A DNA stretch of 64,000 nucleotides from positions 106,804,094 through 106,868,093 of the forward strand of contig CM028377.1 of the NCBI GenBank assembly GCA_013146195.2. Direction: 5' to 3'. The first letter of the stretch is position 1, and the number at the start of each line of letters is the position of its first letter. A program made the position numbers and the translations under genes. The notes under the pieces are model-generated. The model was not told where the DNA came from. It searched no databases and saw nothing but the letters and a program-made list of their open reading frames with translations. This stretch comes from Codonopsis lanceolata (lineage: Eukaryota; Streptophyta; Magnoliopsida; Asterales; Campanulaceae). Below are positions 11,621 to 22,780 of this stretch, piece after piece.

Positions 11621-12084
11621 ATGATCGAAGAGAGCCTCGGGAGACATGGTGAGCAGAACTACCAAAGCGGCACTCCAGTCACTGAAATTAAAAATCTATC
11701 AATTCTCGCGATGGCGCTCCCCATTTCTAAACCAAGTGAAGTCACCCCTACCAAAGCAAGATCCACCAATTCCATTTCATTAACAAAATCATTAAATTTC
11801 ATCATATCTCTTGAGTAAATACGTGAACCGAGATCGTTCGTGAGGGAATCTAACCGCATTAAAATCACCCCACACACCATGGCACATTCCATCCAGCCTT
11901 TATATCTTTGAAGTTCCAAAAAGTAGCAAGCAACAAGGCCCATAAACCCCAGTAAAAGCCACACAAAATCAACTCGTATTATCGTGCGTTTGTCCCATCC
12001 AAATGCTTCATAAGACAAGAGGCGAGAATTCGCCCAAATGAACACAAAATCAACTTTCAACTTAACGCACTGCGTTTGTCCCAT
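11621..12084 (-). pseudogene. LINE A endonuclease domain remnant
   Basis: Decayed exonuclease-endonuclease-phosphatase domain. It shows a CGVILMRLDSL-like remnant of the GDFN(V/A)IR motif, then FNDFVNEMELVDLALVGV and ARIDRFLISV, which are typical of plant LINE endonucleases. This enzyme nicks target DNA in active copies. Catalytic residues are partly lost (GDFN changed). Confidence 0.7.
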
Positions 12085-12394
12085 TCAAGGATCTAAATGA
12101 ACCCCCGCTCCACCCCTCAGCGGAATCTAAATCCAACCCAATCCACCCCTCTTGCACTCCAAATACTATCTATGATTCGAACATCTATTTTCTCCATTTT
12201 TGTTTCACGAAGACAAACAATTGGCGGTTTCCATCTCTTATCAAACCTTTTATCAACATTCTTTTATTTACATCATTGAGGCCCCATACATTCCAAGACA
12301 CAACTTTGATATGCATATTAAACTATTTTCTTCCTCCTTCTATCCCCCCTTCATGGCAAAGAAACTTATCGGGGTTAAGACTACTACTGTTGCT

Positions 12395-14605
12395 TTACTT
12401 CCCTTTTACCTTTCTCCTAGTGTTGTTACGCCTCTTAACACCGCCACTCTTATCCTCGTATCTCCAACTTCTTTTCGATGTCGGAAGAAGTGCCAAAATC
12501 TTATCCTCATCTGATGTCGGTAACCTCGTGATGTATTCCTTCCCATGTCGGTCCTCTGTAATCCTCCTCCCTTCTTTATGGTACGTGATGTATTCCACTT
12601 CACATGTATCCTCCGGACTAATCATGGTAATCGGTGTCGGAGAAATAGGCTCATCGGCCTCCATTGTCTTTTGTTCATTCATCGTATCAACGGTGGCAAA
12701 GACTTCGGTCCCAAACAAACCGCCATTCAATGATACTCCATCATACACTTCATGTCCGCATCTAACTCAACGCGAGGCGTCGACTCACGCCATAAATCCT
12801 TCACCTTGAAATCCTTCACCTTGACGGCGATCCTTATGCTTACCCCATTTCCACTGTGTCGAATATCTCGGCGAAAACCCATTCAAAAATTCCCCATCCC
12901 TCCCTACCCGACAAATTCGAAGGCACGATACATCGATCTCCGACATTAGACTCTCTTCCTCGTCCCTCTCGCATGATGATCTCTAGCAATCCCGCTAAAC
13001 TCCACTTGATGAAGATGCGAACCATTCTCCACGGCATCGAAGTCGGCGGTCGAGCCGTTGACTTTGCCTCCTTGTTCTTCGCCTGAAACTTCGCACCGAT
13101 CTGTTCGTCCTTAGCGAGGCGGTCATTAACGGAAAAAGACCGGTCTTCACGATACTTTAAATAATGGCCTTGGGCTCTGCCTCATTTCTCAAAGTATATG
13201 GGCCCATCCTCTCCCCATAAAGACTCGGCCCACCCGCAGCTTGTCTTATAACCCTTTTGGGCTGTTGAATTTCGAGGATGTAATAAAAACTCAATTGGGC
13301 TTTGAGAAGAAGAAAGCCCACTACTCCTACACCCAACTCGGTTTGACTCACGCCCAATGAACCCCCTATCCTTAAACACGACTTTTTCAACAGCCATATC
13401 GTCACCCATGTCTTTCTCCCCACAGCCGGCATCATCAACCACGGCCATTTTGAATTTTGAATTCGAGATTACTTTTGCCAGCGTGCGTCATCAGATCTGA
13501 CACTGCCCCTGCGTTGGCGACCGTTCTCTGTCGCCACTCAAACTTTTTACGCATGCGATTCTCCTCTCTTATCTCCGCCTATCTTCATCTTCTCCGCCAC
13601 TCCTCCACCACGGCTCCCTTCCCCACGATTCCGGCCATCAACCAACGTCTCCACCCGATTGGAATCTCGAAGATATTGACGCCTTCTTCAACAAATGATC
13701 GGCCGGAAACTTGGCCTAGGCGAACCAAGATTCGGCCCACCTCAAGTCCCCCTTGTTCTTCGTCTCGGCAGCGACATCAACATAACCTCCACACAAATCT
13801 CCAATTGCCCTAAAAACCTTACTACCCGGATGAATGGGTAAGCCCACATTGCATCGAATCCAAACCGAGCGGGTTTGATCCCTGTGACAACAGATAAGCG
13901 GGCTCCATCTCTCCAGAACAAGGCAGCCGCGAATCATATTTCCGGGTAGTGGTAGAAAGAATCCTACCCGCTTCTTCCTTCGGCGGAATACGAAAAGAAA
14001 GAACTTCTCGCACAAAACCTTAACGTCAACACCACCGGTAGACTTCCACCTTTGATCTACCCACCTCTTTAATTCGTCTTTGTTCAGAGCCAAACTATTC
14101 TCTTCCTCAACCCAACCCACTAGACATCTCTCCAAAAAGCAGATAAGCCCCATCACAAGAATTAGCCTCCACCGAATGGCGCCACCATCACTAAAGGCAA
14201 TATTCCGAGCACAAGAAACTAAATCGGCCAAGGTGAATCTCTGCAGCTTCTTTATAAGACTTAGAAGGGTTCTTGGATGGGGGATAAGCGATCTTAGGCA
14301 AATCTACGAATCTTACCCACCACCCAGGCTCCAACCGGCACTGCAAATCCTTCGGGGAATCTGAGATAGTCTTACGTCTTCTGGACCCTTAACAACTCGA
14401 AGAATTTCCCCGACCTATTAAATTCACTCGCCAACAGAACTTCCCTAGACTTCCTAGTCTCTTCCTCCAAAAAGCTCCTTTGAAATGAGATGCCTTCTCG
14501 GTAACTCACAAACCAGTAGCGGCTCATGGTGGAAATCACTATCTCATGAAGAAAACCTGCGGATCGTTCTGAATGCGAAACATATCTCCATTTTTCTCTT
14601 TCCAT
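12395..14605 (-). pseudogene. LINE A ORF1 (DUF4283-like nucleic-acid-binding protein), broken
   Basis: The best part is 14231-13716. It reads DELKRWVDQRWKSTGGVDVK, then LVLERWSPLI, then a decayed 'W.R..GLP.H..S..VF..IGD.CGGYV.V..ET' block. This is the signature of plant LINE ORF1 (DUF4283). The segment from 13448 to 12395 is the variable Ser- and Gly-rich C-terminal part. Frameshifts are frequent. ORF1 of such LINEs binds RNA and is needed for retrotransposition in active elements. Confidence 0.7.
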
Positions 14606-14786
14606 CTATGTATCTCGAACAATTTCCTACCCGCCTTGAAGAAAGATCTATCCATATCACTGCAATTCTAATAATTAATCATAAGAAGAACCCCAACTCC
14701 ATAAGTACACTTAGTATCCGTCATTTCCTTTACAAAACAGGGGGACAAAAATGCCGTGAAAGTTTAGGCACCGTATGAGTACATCT

Positions 14787-15217
14787 TCGGCGGAAGCAGT
14801 TATTCGGCGAAAGTTTCGATGAGAGGGAAGAGGAAGAAGAGACCGAAACACTCGTTTCGTCTTCTAAAGCTTCTCGGCCGACTCCTTTACCGACTTTAAT
14901 CCGCATGCTGAAACCATCCGCGAGACAACGCCAATCTCGAGGCGGCAAAGGAAGAACCATAACAAATAGAAGCGAAACGACAAAACGGACGGCTGTGAAG
15001 GTCGGTATGGCGATTGCGGTCGTCGTCGGTGTCGTCGCCGGAGTGCGCGTTGCCGGCAAGACTGTCGGTGTTTAAGAAGCTGATTCCAGGAAATGTAGAG
15101 GGGAAAGTGAAGGAAAGCTTTGTCGTGGTGAAGAAATCGGAGGATCCGTTGGAGGATTTCAAGAGGTCGATGATGGAGATGATTATTGATAAGCAGATGT
15201 TTGAGGAGAGGATTTCA
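14787..15217 (+). pseudogene. Captured fragment of an OVATE-family protein gene
   Basis: The plus strand encodes LPARLSVFKKLIPG, then GKVKESFVVVKKSEDPLEDF and KRSMMEMIIDKQMFEE. This is the start and core of the OVATE domain (plant transcriptional repressors of the OFP family, OFP6/7/8-like). The domain stops at MFEER and runs into the right TIR, so the usual DLEQLLQCFL-like end is missing. Upstream, other frames read an acidic/Ser-rich stretch and an R/K-rich stretch, showing frameshifts. Base composition is richer in G/C than the surroundings. It is flanked by inverted repeats, which indicates capture by a transposon. Confidence 0.75.
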
Positions 15218-15293
15218 AGATGTACTCATACGGTGCCTAAACTTTCGCGGCATTTTTGTCTCCTGTTTTGTAAAGGAAATGACGAAATTACCC

Positions 15294-15926
15294 ATTACGT
15301 GCAAGAGCACGTGAGAGTTAATGTCAATTCTTTAACAAACGTTGGGCCGGGGGAGTTAATTGACACAAATGGCAACATCAGATACCAAATTGGCACAAAA
15401 CTTAAGTTGGGTAGTGATCTAGGATTGAGTGTATAGTTTGGGGGGAAATTTGTATTTTGGCCTGTAAAATATGATGTCTTCTTGGGTATTTTCTGTCAGA
15501 AATGATCACAAAACATGTTAGTCCTTCCCATAAGTCCCTTCTTATATCCCAAATTTCAGCTTTAAGATGGGCAACTTTAAAGGTTAAAAGAAGAATCTCA
15601 CAAAGAAGGGCCTTGTGTCTTACATTACTCCCCGTGACCCAAGTATATTTACTATTTCTTTCAACTTACACAGTATAAGAAAATGCACACGAAGGGAAGG
15701 CCATCAACAGCATAACTTGAGCACTGGCTCCCTCCCTTTTTTTAATCTAAAGGTTGCACCCTCACCCACAACCTTAGTGACATCGCCTTCATTACAAGTG
15801 CAGCCACTCCCTCTTTTTTTTTAGCATATGTAAAAATATGAGAAAGAAGTAAATGTATTACATAAATAAAAAGAAGATTCTGTAGATGACAGTATAAAGG
15901 AAAGGACGGAGATCTTGGAGTAATAC
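15294..15926. other. Intron sequence, no gene
   Basis: It includes a stretch (15345-15460) with phrases like GACACAAATGGCAACATCAG and CCAAATTGGCAC, which resemble sub-terminal sequence of Mutator-like elements. No partner was identified. Confidence 0.35.
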
Positions 15927-15992
15927 CATTCCAATATGATACATAGTCTCCGCATAGTCCGCGTGGCCCTCTCCGAGAACACGCCTCTTTAT
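15927..15992 (-). CDS. TPR gene exon 7
   Basis: 66 bases, 22 codons, IKRRVLGEGHADYAETMYHI followed by GM, ending at ATG|gtatta. Acceptor ...ATTACTAAG|. The four residues usually found before IKRRV in this family (QALK-like) are missing. The bases after the assumed donor still read V-L-L-Q, like the family, so the true end is uncertain. Confidence 0.7.
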
Positions 15993-16164
15993 CTTAGTAA
16001 TTTAAAAGTAATAGTTAAAGCTTAGCAGCAATGATTGACAATCAAAAAAGTAACGGGAAAAATAAGCAAGATGTCAACAATCAGTACATACCTTTAAAGC
16101 ACGCTGCCAGAAATCATAGAGCAAACAGAGCACAACTATATCAGTTTCTGGGGCATTGGATTAT

Positions 16165-16201
16165 ACCCCCCCCCCCAAAAAATAATAATAATAATAATAA
16201 A
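16165..16201. repeat. Poly-C and (AAT)n simple repeat
   Basis: A run of 11 C followed by A's and about seven ATA/AAT units. Confidence 0.9.
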
Positions 16202-16390
16202 TCTAGCACTGATAAATTGCATAGGAAAATGGCAATGATTCCAACTCAGCATAAGACAAAAAATGAATAATAATAATAGTAGAGCTGGTGGAGCATCTAA
16301 GGTACATAAGAACATAGAGAAATGATAAAATCTTTAAAACATGCATAAATGGATGAAGCATAGAACAGGGCACTTCTTATTATACTGATA

Positions 16391-16670
16391 CTCCCTCCGT
16401 TCCACCCAAAGAGTCCATGTTTGAAATGTCTAATTATTTATAGATATAACTAGGATTAAAGTTGGTCATATACTAGGATTAAAGTTGGTCATAATTAAAA
16501 AAATGCTTGAGTAAACTTGAAATGTTATGGAGATAGTAAGCATAATTTTTTTCAAGTGAACTATTTTTTTATAGGTATAACAAATTATCGTCTTAAAAAC
16601 TATTTTTATTTCAAGTGAACTATTAAAGTGATTTTTTTTCAAGTGGACTCTTTGCCCGAAACAGAGGGAG
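16391..16670. mobile_element. Stowaway-type MITE 1 (280 bp)
   Basis: TIRs CTCCCTCCGTTCCACCCAAA and its inverse at the right end, flanked by TA dinucleotides (16389-16390, 16671-16672) as expected for Tc1/mariner MITEs. It contains two copies of a 22-bp unit starting ACTAGGATTAAAGTTGGTCA. Confidence 0.9.
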
Positions 16671-16779
16671 TACAAAACAAGTTATAATGACTCACACTTA
16701 ACGTCACACCCAAAACACTAAACATCACATTCACTTAAAGACACAAATTACAATATTACCATTCTTAATATCAATACAT

Positions 16780-17330
16780 CTACACACACAAAAAAAACAG
16801 AGAATTGGACACCTCCGGCAGGCCGATGTGAACCCAAGAATGGTTACAAAGAAACTTACCAACCTTTGAACACGAACAAATGCAAAAACGAACAACGAAC
16901 AAATAATCAACTATTAAAGTAACCCTGGGGTGGATATACCACTCTCTAGAACCTTGGAATGCACCTTCAACCAATGCAATTGATTAGGAACTAGAAGCAC
17001 ACATTCACACACAAGTTTGCAACTCAATAAACAAACTTGATAAATCAAAGAAACAAGAAACCTTGATCCAAGGAATTTCTCAAACTCACTATGTATGTGA
17101 ACAATTGAAATTAATTATTTTTTATAAAATCTCTAAAACTCTCAATTACAATGTTCGGGATGCTTTTATATGGGCAACAAGAAAAACCCTAAACCTTTTC
17201 CAACAAGGAAACTTCCTAAAATTAGTTAAGGAAACTGCCTAAAATTACACAAGGAAACTAATTAAAACAATTACCTAAACTAATTATGAAACAATCAAAT
17301 AAGCTAGTTTGATTCACTTGTGGTGACGTC
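16780..17330 (-). mobile_element. Inverted relative of the 6.7-7.7 kb LTR
   Basis: The reverse complement shares GTTCCTAATCAATTG, AAGGTGCATTCCAAGGTTCT and a TATA-like CATATAAAAGCATCCC with the plus-strand LTR at 6738-7700. It has a single copy of the 107-bp unit. Probably a solo or truncated LTR; boundaries not fixed. Confidence 0.55.
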
Positions 17331-17816
17331 TGGGATGTAGATTCCTCTGGATCAATTTCTGGAGAGTGAAGGGGATGGCTCGTTGTGGGTGGACTGGGAA
17401 GAATCCCATGTAGCCTTACTCTCCCAGTTCCATTCCCTGGTAACTCAGTACGGTATCATGCTCTTAGAAAAGAAAATGGAAGTTGGCGTTTCATCCATTG
17501 ATTTTACCTAAACTAATTAAAATTACATAAGGAGAAATTCTAGCTGGGAGAAGCCCCCTTGGCGATTTGGTGGAATATTTGGCAAGAGAGGAGCCATAGC
17601 ATAGGTACTTTGACAAATTGGAGTCGCTCCGGTCAAGAAGGATGTTCTCCGGTCCCTTGCTTTTGGTGTTAAGAGATTGATGTGTTTAGGAGATTGTTTT
17701 GTAGAAACAAAGGAATAGAGGATAGTCTTTTTGTTAACTAATTCTTTTGTCTTGTATACTCCTTGTGTAGAAGGATGTGTGACCTTCTTTGACATTGTAT
17801 AATTAAATCTTTATTA
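17331..17816. other. No gene recognised
   Basis: Contains a stretch near 17440-17470 resembling a degraded tRNA-Met primer binding phrase (GGTATCATGCTCTTAG), possibly internal sequence next to the inverted LTR. No ORF of note. Confidence 0.3.
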
Positions 17817-18058
17817 CTCCCTCCGTCCCCAAATTATTGTCCAGCTTTCCTTTTTCGTCCGTCCCAAAATAATTGTTTTGTTTGAAACTTTCCTTTTTAG
17901 GACAACATTTTTACCACTTTACCATTACTTTTTCATCCTACTTTAATTATGGGGCACATAGACATGGGCTTTAAAGAAAATTACACATCAAACTAATATT
18001 AATAATCCATAAACCATACACCAAGTCCACCAAGACGATAATTTTGGGACAGAGGAAG
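17817..18058. mobile_element. Stowaway-type MITE 2 (242 bp)
   Basis: Left TIR CTCCCTCCGTCCCCAAATTA and right TIR GATAATTTTGGGACAGAGGA, with TA on both sides (17815-17816, 18059-18060). Confidence 0.9.
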
Positions 18059-18108
18059 TACTTGTCAAAAAAGAAAAATTCTTCCTCGTAAAATGTGTTT
18101 CTACAATA

Positions 18109-18211
18109 ACACCAAGGGTGTGAGAGATGGTAAAGGCACTCAAGGCAAAGACCTTGAGGTCCTTGGTTTCGATCCCCATATCGAGGGGTCATACATACCT
18201 ATCAAAAAAAA
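18109..18211 (+). mobile_element. tRNA-derived SINE, copy 1 (103 bp)
   Basis: Box A-like TGGTAAAGGCA and box B-like GGTTTCGATCC with tRNA spacing, ending in an A-run. Flanked by a 16-bp duplication (ATGTGTTTCTACAATA at 18093-18108, ATGTCTTTCTACAATA at 18212-18227). Three related copies are in the window on the minus strand. Confidence 0.88.
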
Positions 18212-18227
18212 ATGTCTTTCTACAATA

Positions 18228-18581
18228 TTATATTATAACCTGGGGAGGTAAACTAAATGTGATTCTCCAGTTTGTAATACAGAATGTTTTATACGCGTTT
18301 AGTACCTAATGGAGTCAACCGTAATAACAAGAATCTATTTCGGGCATCTCTTAGCAATTGCAAGTTAGCTCTCCTTGTTTCCTCTGAAAGCACAAAACAA
18401 AAAAGAACCACTCTTCGTTCAAGTGATTCATACATTAGTTTGATAATTAACGTGCTGAAGCAGTATGAGCTTCTCTACTGGCAGTATAACTACAACTACA
18501 TTAATAAATCTGAAATGATACTACACCAAAATAAATAAACATGAAAGCCATCAAGTTTAATATATGTAGATCTATGTATAC
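18228..18581. other. Intron sequence, no gene
   Basis: No recognisable element between the SINE and TPR exon 6. Confidence 0.4.
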
Positions 18582-18660
18582 CTCATAGCAAGCACGGGCT
18601 TCTTCCAATTTCCTCTGCACAAGGTAGAATTGACCTAGGTTATGAAGGGCAGCCCCAACA
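18582..18660 (-). CDS. TPR gene exon 6
   Basis: 79 bases between TTTTGTTTTAG| and TATGAG|gtatac. It encodes VGAALHNLGQFYLVQRKLEE and ARACYE, a near-consensus TPR. It enters with one base completing CGT from exon 5 and leaves in phase 0. Confidence 0.85.
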
Positions 18661-18909
18661 CTAAAACAAAAAAGGTTGAATGAGTCAGTTAACAATGTTT
18701 AAGTCAGCATATGCTATAGAAGAATGATCAGAAGTAACTGACAAAATAGCATCATCCATCCAGAGAATTACAGAAGAAAACTACTTTTCTTAGGTTAAAC
18801 ATATATTAGGACATCATATCGATTCGGCTAAAAGGAACCATACCCCCAAAATGCATAAACTGATTATAAAAGTAAACACACAACACTCAACTGTGAATTG
18901 TAACCTTAG

Positions 18910-19138
18910 ATGGTTAAAATAATTTGACAATGGGGGCTTCGGCTAATGAAGCTTTTAGATGAGTGTTTATCTTAGTTATGTAAAGTGAGTGGTCCGCTGT
19001 AATTTCTCAATTGTTTTTTAGACTCCTTTGTTTTCCCCCCTCTATTTTTGGCTCTTTCTGTTGGATTTCTTGTCCATCCTTTGTATCTTTTCCTTCTATT
19101 AATTTAATTTCTTTTTTTATCTGAGAAAAAAAAATAAA
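18910..19138 (+). mobile_element. LINE 3' end fragment (plus strand)
   Basis: Short T-rich stretch with the wording of plant LINE 3' UTRs (GGATTTCTTGTCCATCCTTT, TCTATTAATTTAATTTC) and an A-run at 19125-19134. It is heavily 5'-truncated. No clear target duplication. Confidence 0.5.
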
Positions 19139-20154
19139 CAAAAGAGCTTGATAACCCCCTTGCCATTTTTCAAGAAATCATTCTATTATAGCAAAGATTT
19201 TTCTAAGCAGGAATGGAGGAATACTTTCGATAAGATAACTTGTTGGAGTTCAGGAGCCCGCCCAAGGAGCAAACACGATGGATCATCTGTGCGGCTAATA
19301 AAAAAGACAATGTTACAAAGAAGAGAGAAAAAAGGCCCAGATAACTCTTGTTGGGGTCCATTTCTACCCTCAGCACTATGTTCAAATTTGAAACATCAAG
19401 TATTTCAACCTAACCTTTTTCATCGTCACTTTTCCACTTCCCATGGTACTATACACGAGCTTGAAATTTTGGAATTTGCAATATATGCATTTACAATCAC
19501 ACTTAATGCTAGACATCTAATCTTTTTTTTCTTTTTCTTTTGCACCCCTCAAACTTAATAAACATAACACACATCGTATAAATGCAGCCACTATTGGCAA
19601 CAACGCGCCCAACCTACTCACTCGATGATATGAAAGCATATGAACAATTATCTAGATAATTACATTACACTCAGTCACCCTAAAAAGCTCTAACACTCGG
19701 CCACCCTAAAAAGCTTTAACACTTGGTCACCCGAAAAAGCTTTCCTTTAATCTATGAGAGAAAAAAATCAGGAATGGCAATTTCAAATCGAACCGTGGGT
19801 ACCCGAACCGAATTGAACTAAAGTTGATTATTATTAATTGGTTTGACCAGATATGGGGCCTAGTAATGGGGAATAACCGAAATGAAAAAGTGGGGAACGA
19901 TTTATTTTTGGTATTAGCATTACTCGCCCCATTTCCCGAGTTATTACCTAAACTGCTTGTTTTAGTAATATAATTTTACCCTTTTCATACAATTATTACC
20001 ATATAATCTAGGTGCATACAAGTTGGATGTAAAACACTAAAACCCTAACATCATTCTCAATCATGCGAAGCTGCAGCTTAGTATGCTTAGTTGCTTGCTC
20101 CTCTTCATCACTTCATGACTTGAATCTCCAGCAGTCGGTTGAAAATTTCCGGCA
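19139..20154. other. Intron sequence with a small tandem repeat
   Basis: No conserved gene. A partial inverted similarity lies between about 19854-19880 and 19918-19950 (GGGGAATAACC against GGTATTAGC...CCCC). A 26-bp tandem repeat is listed separately. Confidence 0.35.
19667..19745 (+). repeat. 26-bp tandem repeat, three units
   Basis: Units start ACACTCAGTCACCCTAAAAA at 19667, 19693 and 19719, with few changes. Confidence 0.9.
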
Positions 20155-20169
20155 ATCAAACATATTTAC

Positions 20170-20516
20170 TTTTTTTGATAAATAAAGATTGTATTAATTA
20201 CGACGCCAAAAAGGGAGGTGCAACCATGTACACGGGAAGTATACTAAACAAAATTACAATTGGATTGAACTATCCTCCATATCCACAAAAAGGTTCCATT
20301 CATGCAAAGAAATCTCCGAGCACCAAAAACGAAGGAGCTAAACAGCAATCTACTTTAGCTTCTTTTTTTTTAATAGGTAAGTGTGACCCCTTATTGGTAT
20401 GGGGATTGGAACCAAGGACCTTAAGGTCTTTGCCTAAGTGCCCTTACCATCTCTAGCTTATCTAACCCAACTTCCACAATATCGAAAGCTCTTTGATTCC
20501 TCTCCTTTTTTAGCTT
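20170..20516 (-). mobile_element. LINE C, 5'-truncated 3' fragment
   Basis: Minus-strand LINE 3' end with poly(A) (T-run at 20170-20176). It is flanked by a perfect 15-bp duplication ATCAAACATATTTAC at 20155-20169 and 20517-20531. Same 3' family as LINE D (shared GTATTAATTACGACGCCAAA-type end). It contains a SINE at 20362-20453. Confidence 0.9.
20362..20453 (-). mobile_element. tRNA-derived SINE, copy 2, inserted in LINE C
   Basis: Reverse complement has GATGGTAAGGGCACTTAGGC and GGTTCCAATCCCC (box B). Flanked by TAGCTT at 20356-20361 and 20454-20459. Removing it restores the LINE C sequence as seen in LINE D. Confidence 0.85.
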
Positions 20517-20549
20517 ATCAAACATATTTACAATAATCGATTGACCAAG

Positions 20550-20589
20550 AACTACTTCATCTCTCTCTCTCTCTCACTCTCTCTCTCTG
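20550..20589. repeat. (CT)n microsatellite
   Basis: Dinucleotide CT run with one CA interruption. Confidence 0.9.
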
Positions 20590-20889
20590 ATTTTCTTTGT
20601 ATGTCGACAAACAAGTTTGAGGTAAAATTCGATTGGTTTGAAAAGTGAAAGTCCAATTTAATAGATACTTGCTTCATAAATTGAGTTAGTTTCTCATTTA
20701 CCATGAAAGATTGTATCATTTCGGTAAATGTTTCTCGGCCAATGAACTCTTCTGCACTTTTATGAACTATCCAAGATTCTGTTTATATATGTAAATATTA
20801 TTGTTTCATGTAATAGATATTTTTATTTGCAAATTTGTATTTATTCTAATTTCGTTTGCATTGAATACATGAAATTGAATACATTGTGA

Positions 20890-22780
20890 TTTTTTTTATA
20901 TAAATAAGAAAATGTTACAAATATGAGAGCGTCAAAACAGGTGACGCATCCTCTTTGCAGCATTAATAATTACATTATGTTATGTTATCCACAAACTCTA
21001 CAAAAGGGTTTGCATCAAAAGAAATCGCCTCATGACACCAAAAGGGCATAGTATGCATAATAATCTCCTTGATCTTCTCTACGCTTCTCTCCGCATTCTC
21101 AAAAACTCTAGCATTTCTTTCCAACCATATAGTCCAACAAATCGCCAATCGCCAATGGGGCCACCTCCCATAAAAAATTCCTCCTTCTCCGTTTATACAG
21201 GGACCAACATCTCATCATCCCTTTCACCGAATTAGGCATCACCCACTTTGAAACAATTAAACACAAAGTCCCAACACTTGCTGGTAAAAGGGCAATGCAG
21301 CAATAAATGGTTGACACTCTCCCATCACTTTTACACAAGCAGCACCTCCTGTTGACTAAAATTTTACCACGACGCCTCGCAAGTTAACAAAGCTTCATTT
21401 ACAGCTTCCCACATAAAAACACCCACCCTTGTAGGGGCCTTAGTCTTCCACACACTCTTCCACGGGAACGAAACAGTGCTACTCGAGATCTTCTGATAAA
21501 AGGATTTAACTAAGAAACCCTTGCTCTTCCCTCCTTCCTGCACAACTAGATCTTCTCTATGTCTATCCACTTTCTATCTATAAAGCAACTCGAAGAGACG
21601 CCCAAGAGAGTCCAACTCCCAATCTTGAAAGTTTCTTCTAAAAGTGGGGTTCCAAGTAGTATTTTCTCCATTTAAATGTAACACATAATGTATTGACATT
21701 TCCTCCTTATGTGTAGCAAGGCTATACAACGATGGGAAAGCCCTATGAAGCTCCGTACCCCCACCCAATTGTCACTCCAAAATCTAACTAAGTTGCCAAT
21801 ACCCACATCAAAAGCTATGTATCTCTTCATAATATCTCATTTCCTTCTAATACCTTTCCACACCCCGCCCATAAGAAGAGTGCACCTCAATTGATTCCAC
21901 ACATGGTCCCCAACTCCATATTTGTTCGCCACAACCTTCTTCCAAAGAGAATATGTTTCGCGCAAAAATCTCCAAAGCCATTTACCCATCAACACCACAT
22001 AGAACAATTTAAACCTTTTAATCCCCAATCCACCACCTCTCAAACTCGAACACACCACCTCCCGTCTTATCAAATGGTACTTCCTATGCACTGCTTGACC
22101 CTCCCACAAAAAGTCTCCCTCCAACTTTTCAATCCTCTATACCACTAAAATCGGCTAAGCAAACATGGACATAAAATAAGTAGGCAAGCTTGAGAGGAAA
22201 CTTTCGATAAGGGTTAATCTTCCTCCCTTAGAAAGATACTGTGAGACCCGATCAGTGTATCCTTCCTAGTGAGCACTGTCAAAACCTTGCATATCTTCAG
22301 GTCTGACCACTGTCAAAGGTGAGCACTCTAAGGGTTCTTCCAAATTTTCCATACACTCCTCCGTGCCTAGAACTATAGCCTCTGGATTCACAACCATAGA
22401 CTGAGTTGCATCTTCTTCACCTAAGATGACCTTCCTAAACCCACACATAGGAGACAAGCTTGGGTCGTGCTTCTTTGAGTCCAAAAGGGAACCCATGTAA
22501 TTCTAAGCACATCAGTTCCTCCACTCTGTGACTAATACTAACATCTTCATTATCGAGCTCTTCTTCGCTCTCCAATTCGACATCCGTTAGCACACCATCA
22601 ATTAGAGGAGTCAACGCATCCTACTTTTCGGACTCACTTGTCTGAACGTTAACGTTTTCCAATACCCACCCCGCTTCTTGTGTGCTCGGTCCATCTTTCA
22701 AGTTAGACACAATTGGGCTATCAGCAAGCCCACCCCTATGAGAATTGCTTTCCCCCATTGTCATTCATATTAAACACGGT
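20890..22780 (-). mobile_element. LINE B with internal deletion
   Basis: Minus-strand LINE with its 3' end at the T-run 20890-20898. zf-RVT fragments lie at 21108-21570 (KAPTRVGVFMWEA). Post-RT and RT end at 21574-22124 include FLWEGQ and LFYVVLMGKWLWRFL. At about 22246 the RT end is joined directly to ORF1 C-terminal sequence (22266-22780, acidic), so endonuclease and most RT are deleted. Frameshifted. Target duplication not found, and the right side is close to the N gap. Confidence 0.75.

Larger units (their letters stand above)
8611..14718 (-). mobile_element. LINE A, L1-type retrotransposon, near full length, decayed
   Basis: The minus-strand element ends in a poly(A) tail (read as T at 8609-8620) and starts near 14718. 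It is flanked by the repeat CGTCATTTCCT at 8600-8610 and 14719-14729, which is its target duplication. Order on the minus strand: ORF1 with a DUF4283-like region, apurinic endonuclease, reverse transcriptase, zf-RVT. All ORFs carry frameshifts and stops, so it is inactive. Confidence 0.85.
8591..15293. mobile_element. Mutator-like element carrying an OVATE gene fragment, split by a LINE
   Basis: Terminal inverted repeats of about 76-87 bp start with GGGTAATTTCGTCATTTCC. The left TIR is 8591-8610 plus 14719-14786; the right TIR is 15218-15293. The left TIR is interrupted by LINE A (8611-14718). Between the TIRs is a host gene fragment (14787-15217). This is the layout of a Pack-MULE. A 9-bp TSD is not evident (GAGTTTCAT left, ATTACGTGC right), so the class call rests on TIR form and content. 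Confidence 0.65.

Noticed and set aside
12395..12809. Overlapping frames on both strands as host genes
   Set aside because: They fall in the ORF1 tail of LINE A and show no independent support.
15014..15436. Functional OVATE-family gene
   Set aside because: The domain is truncated, the upstream part is frameshifted, and the rest of the frame is TIR sequence.
18109..18211. tRNA gene
   Set aside because: Box A and B are present, but no cloverleaf can be folded. An A-tail and target duplication show a SINE.
19854..19950. Possible MITE with GGGGAATAACC-type ends
   Set aside because: The inverted similarity is short and interrupted, and no target duplication was seen.
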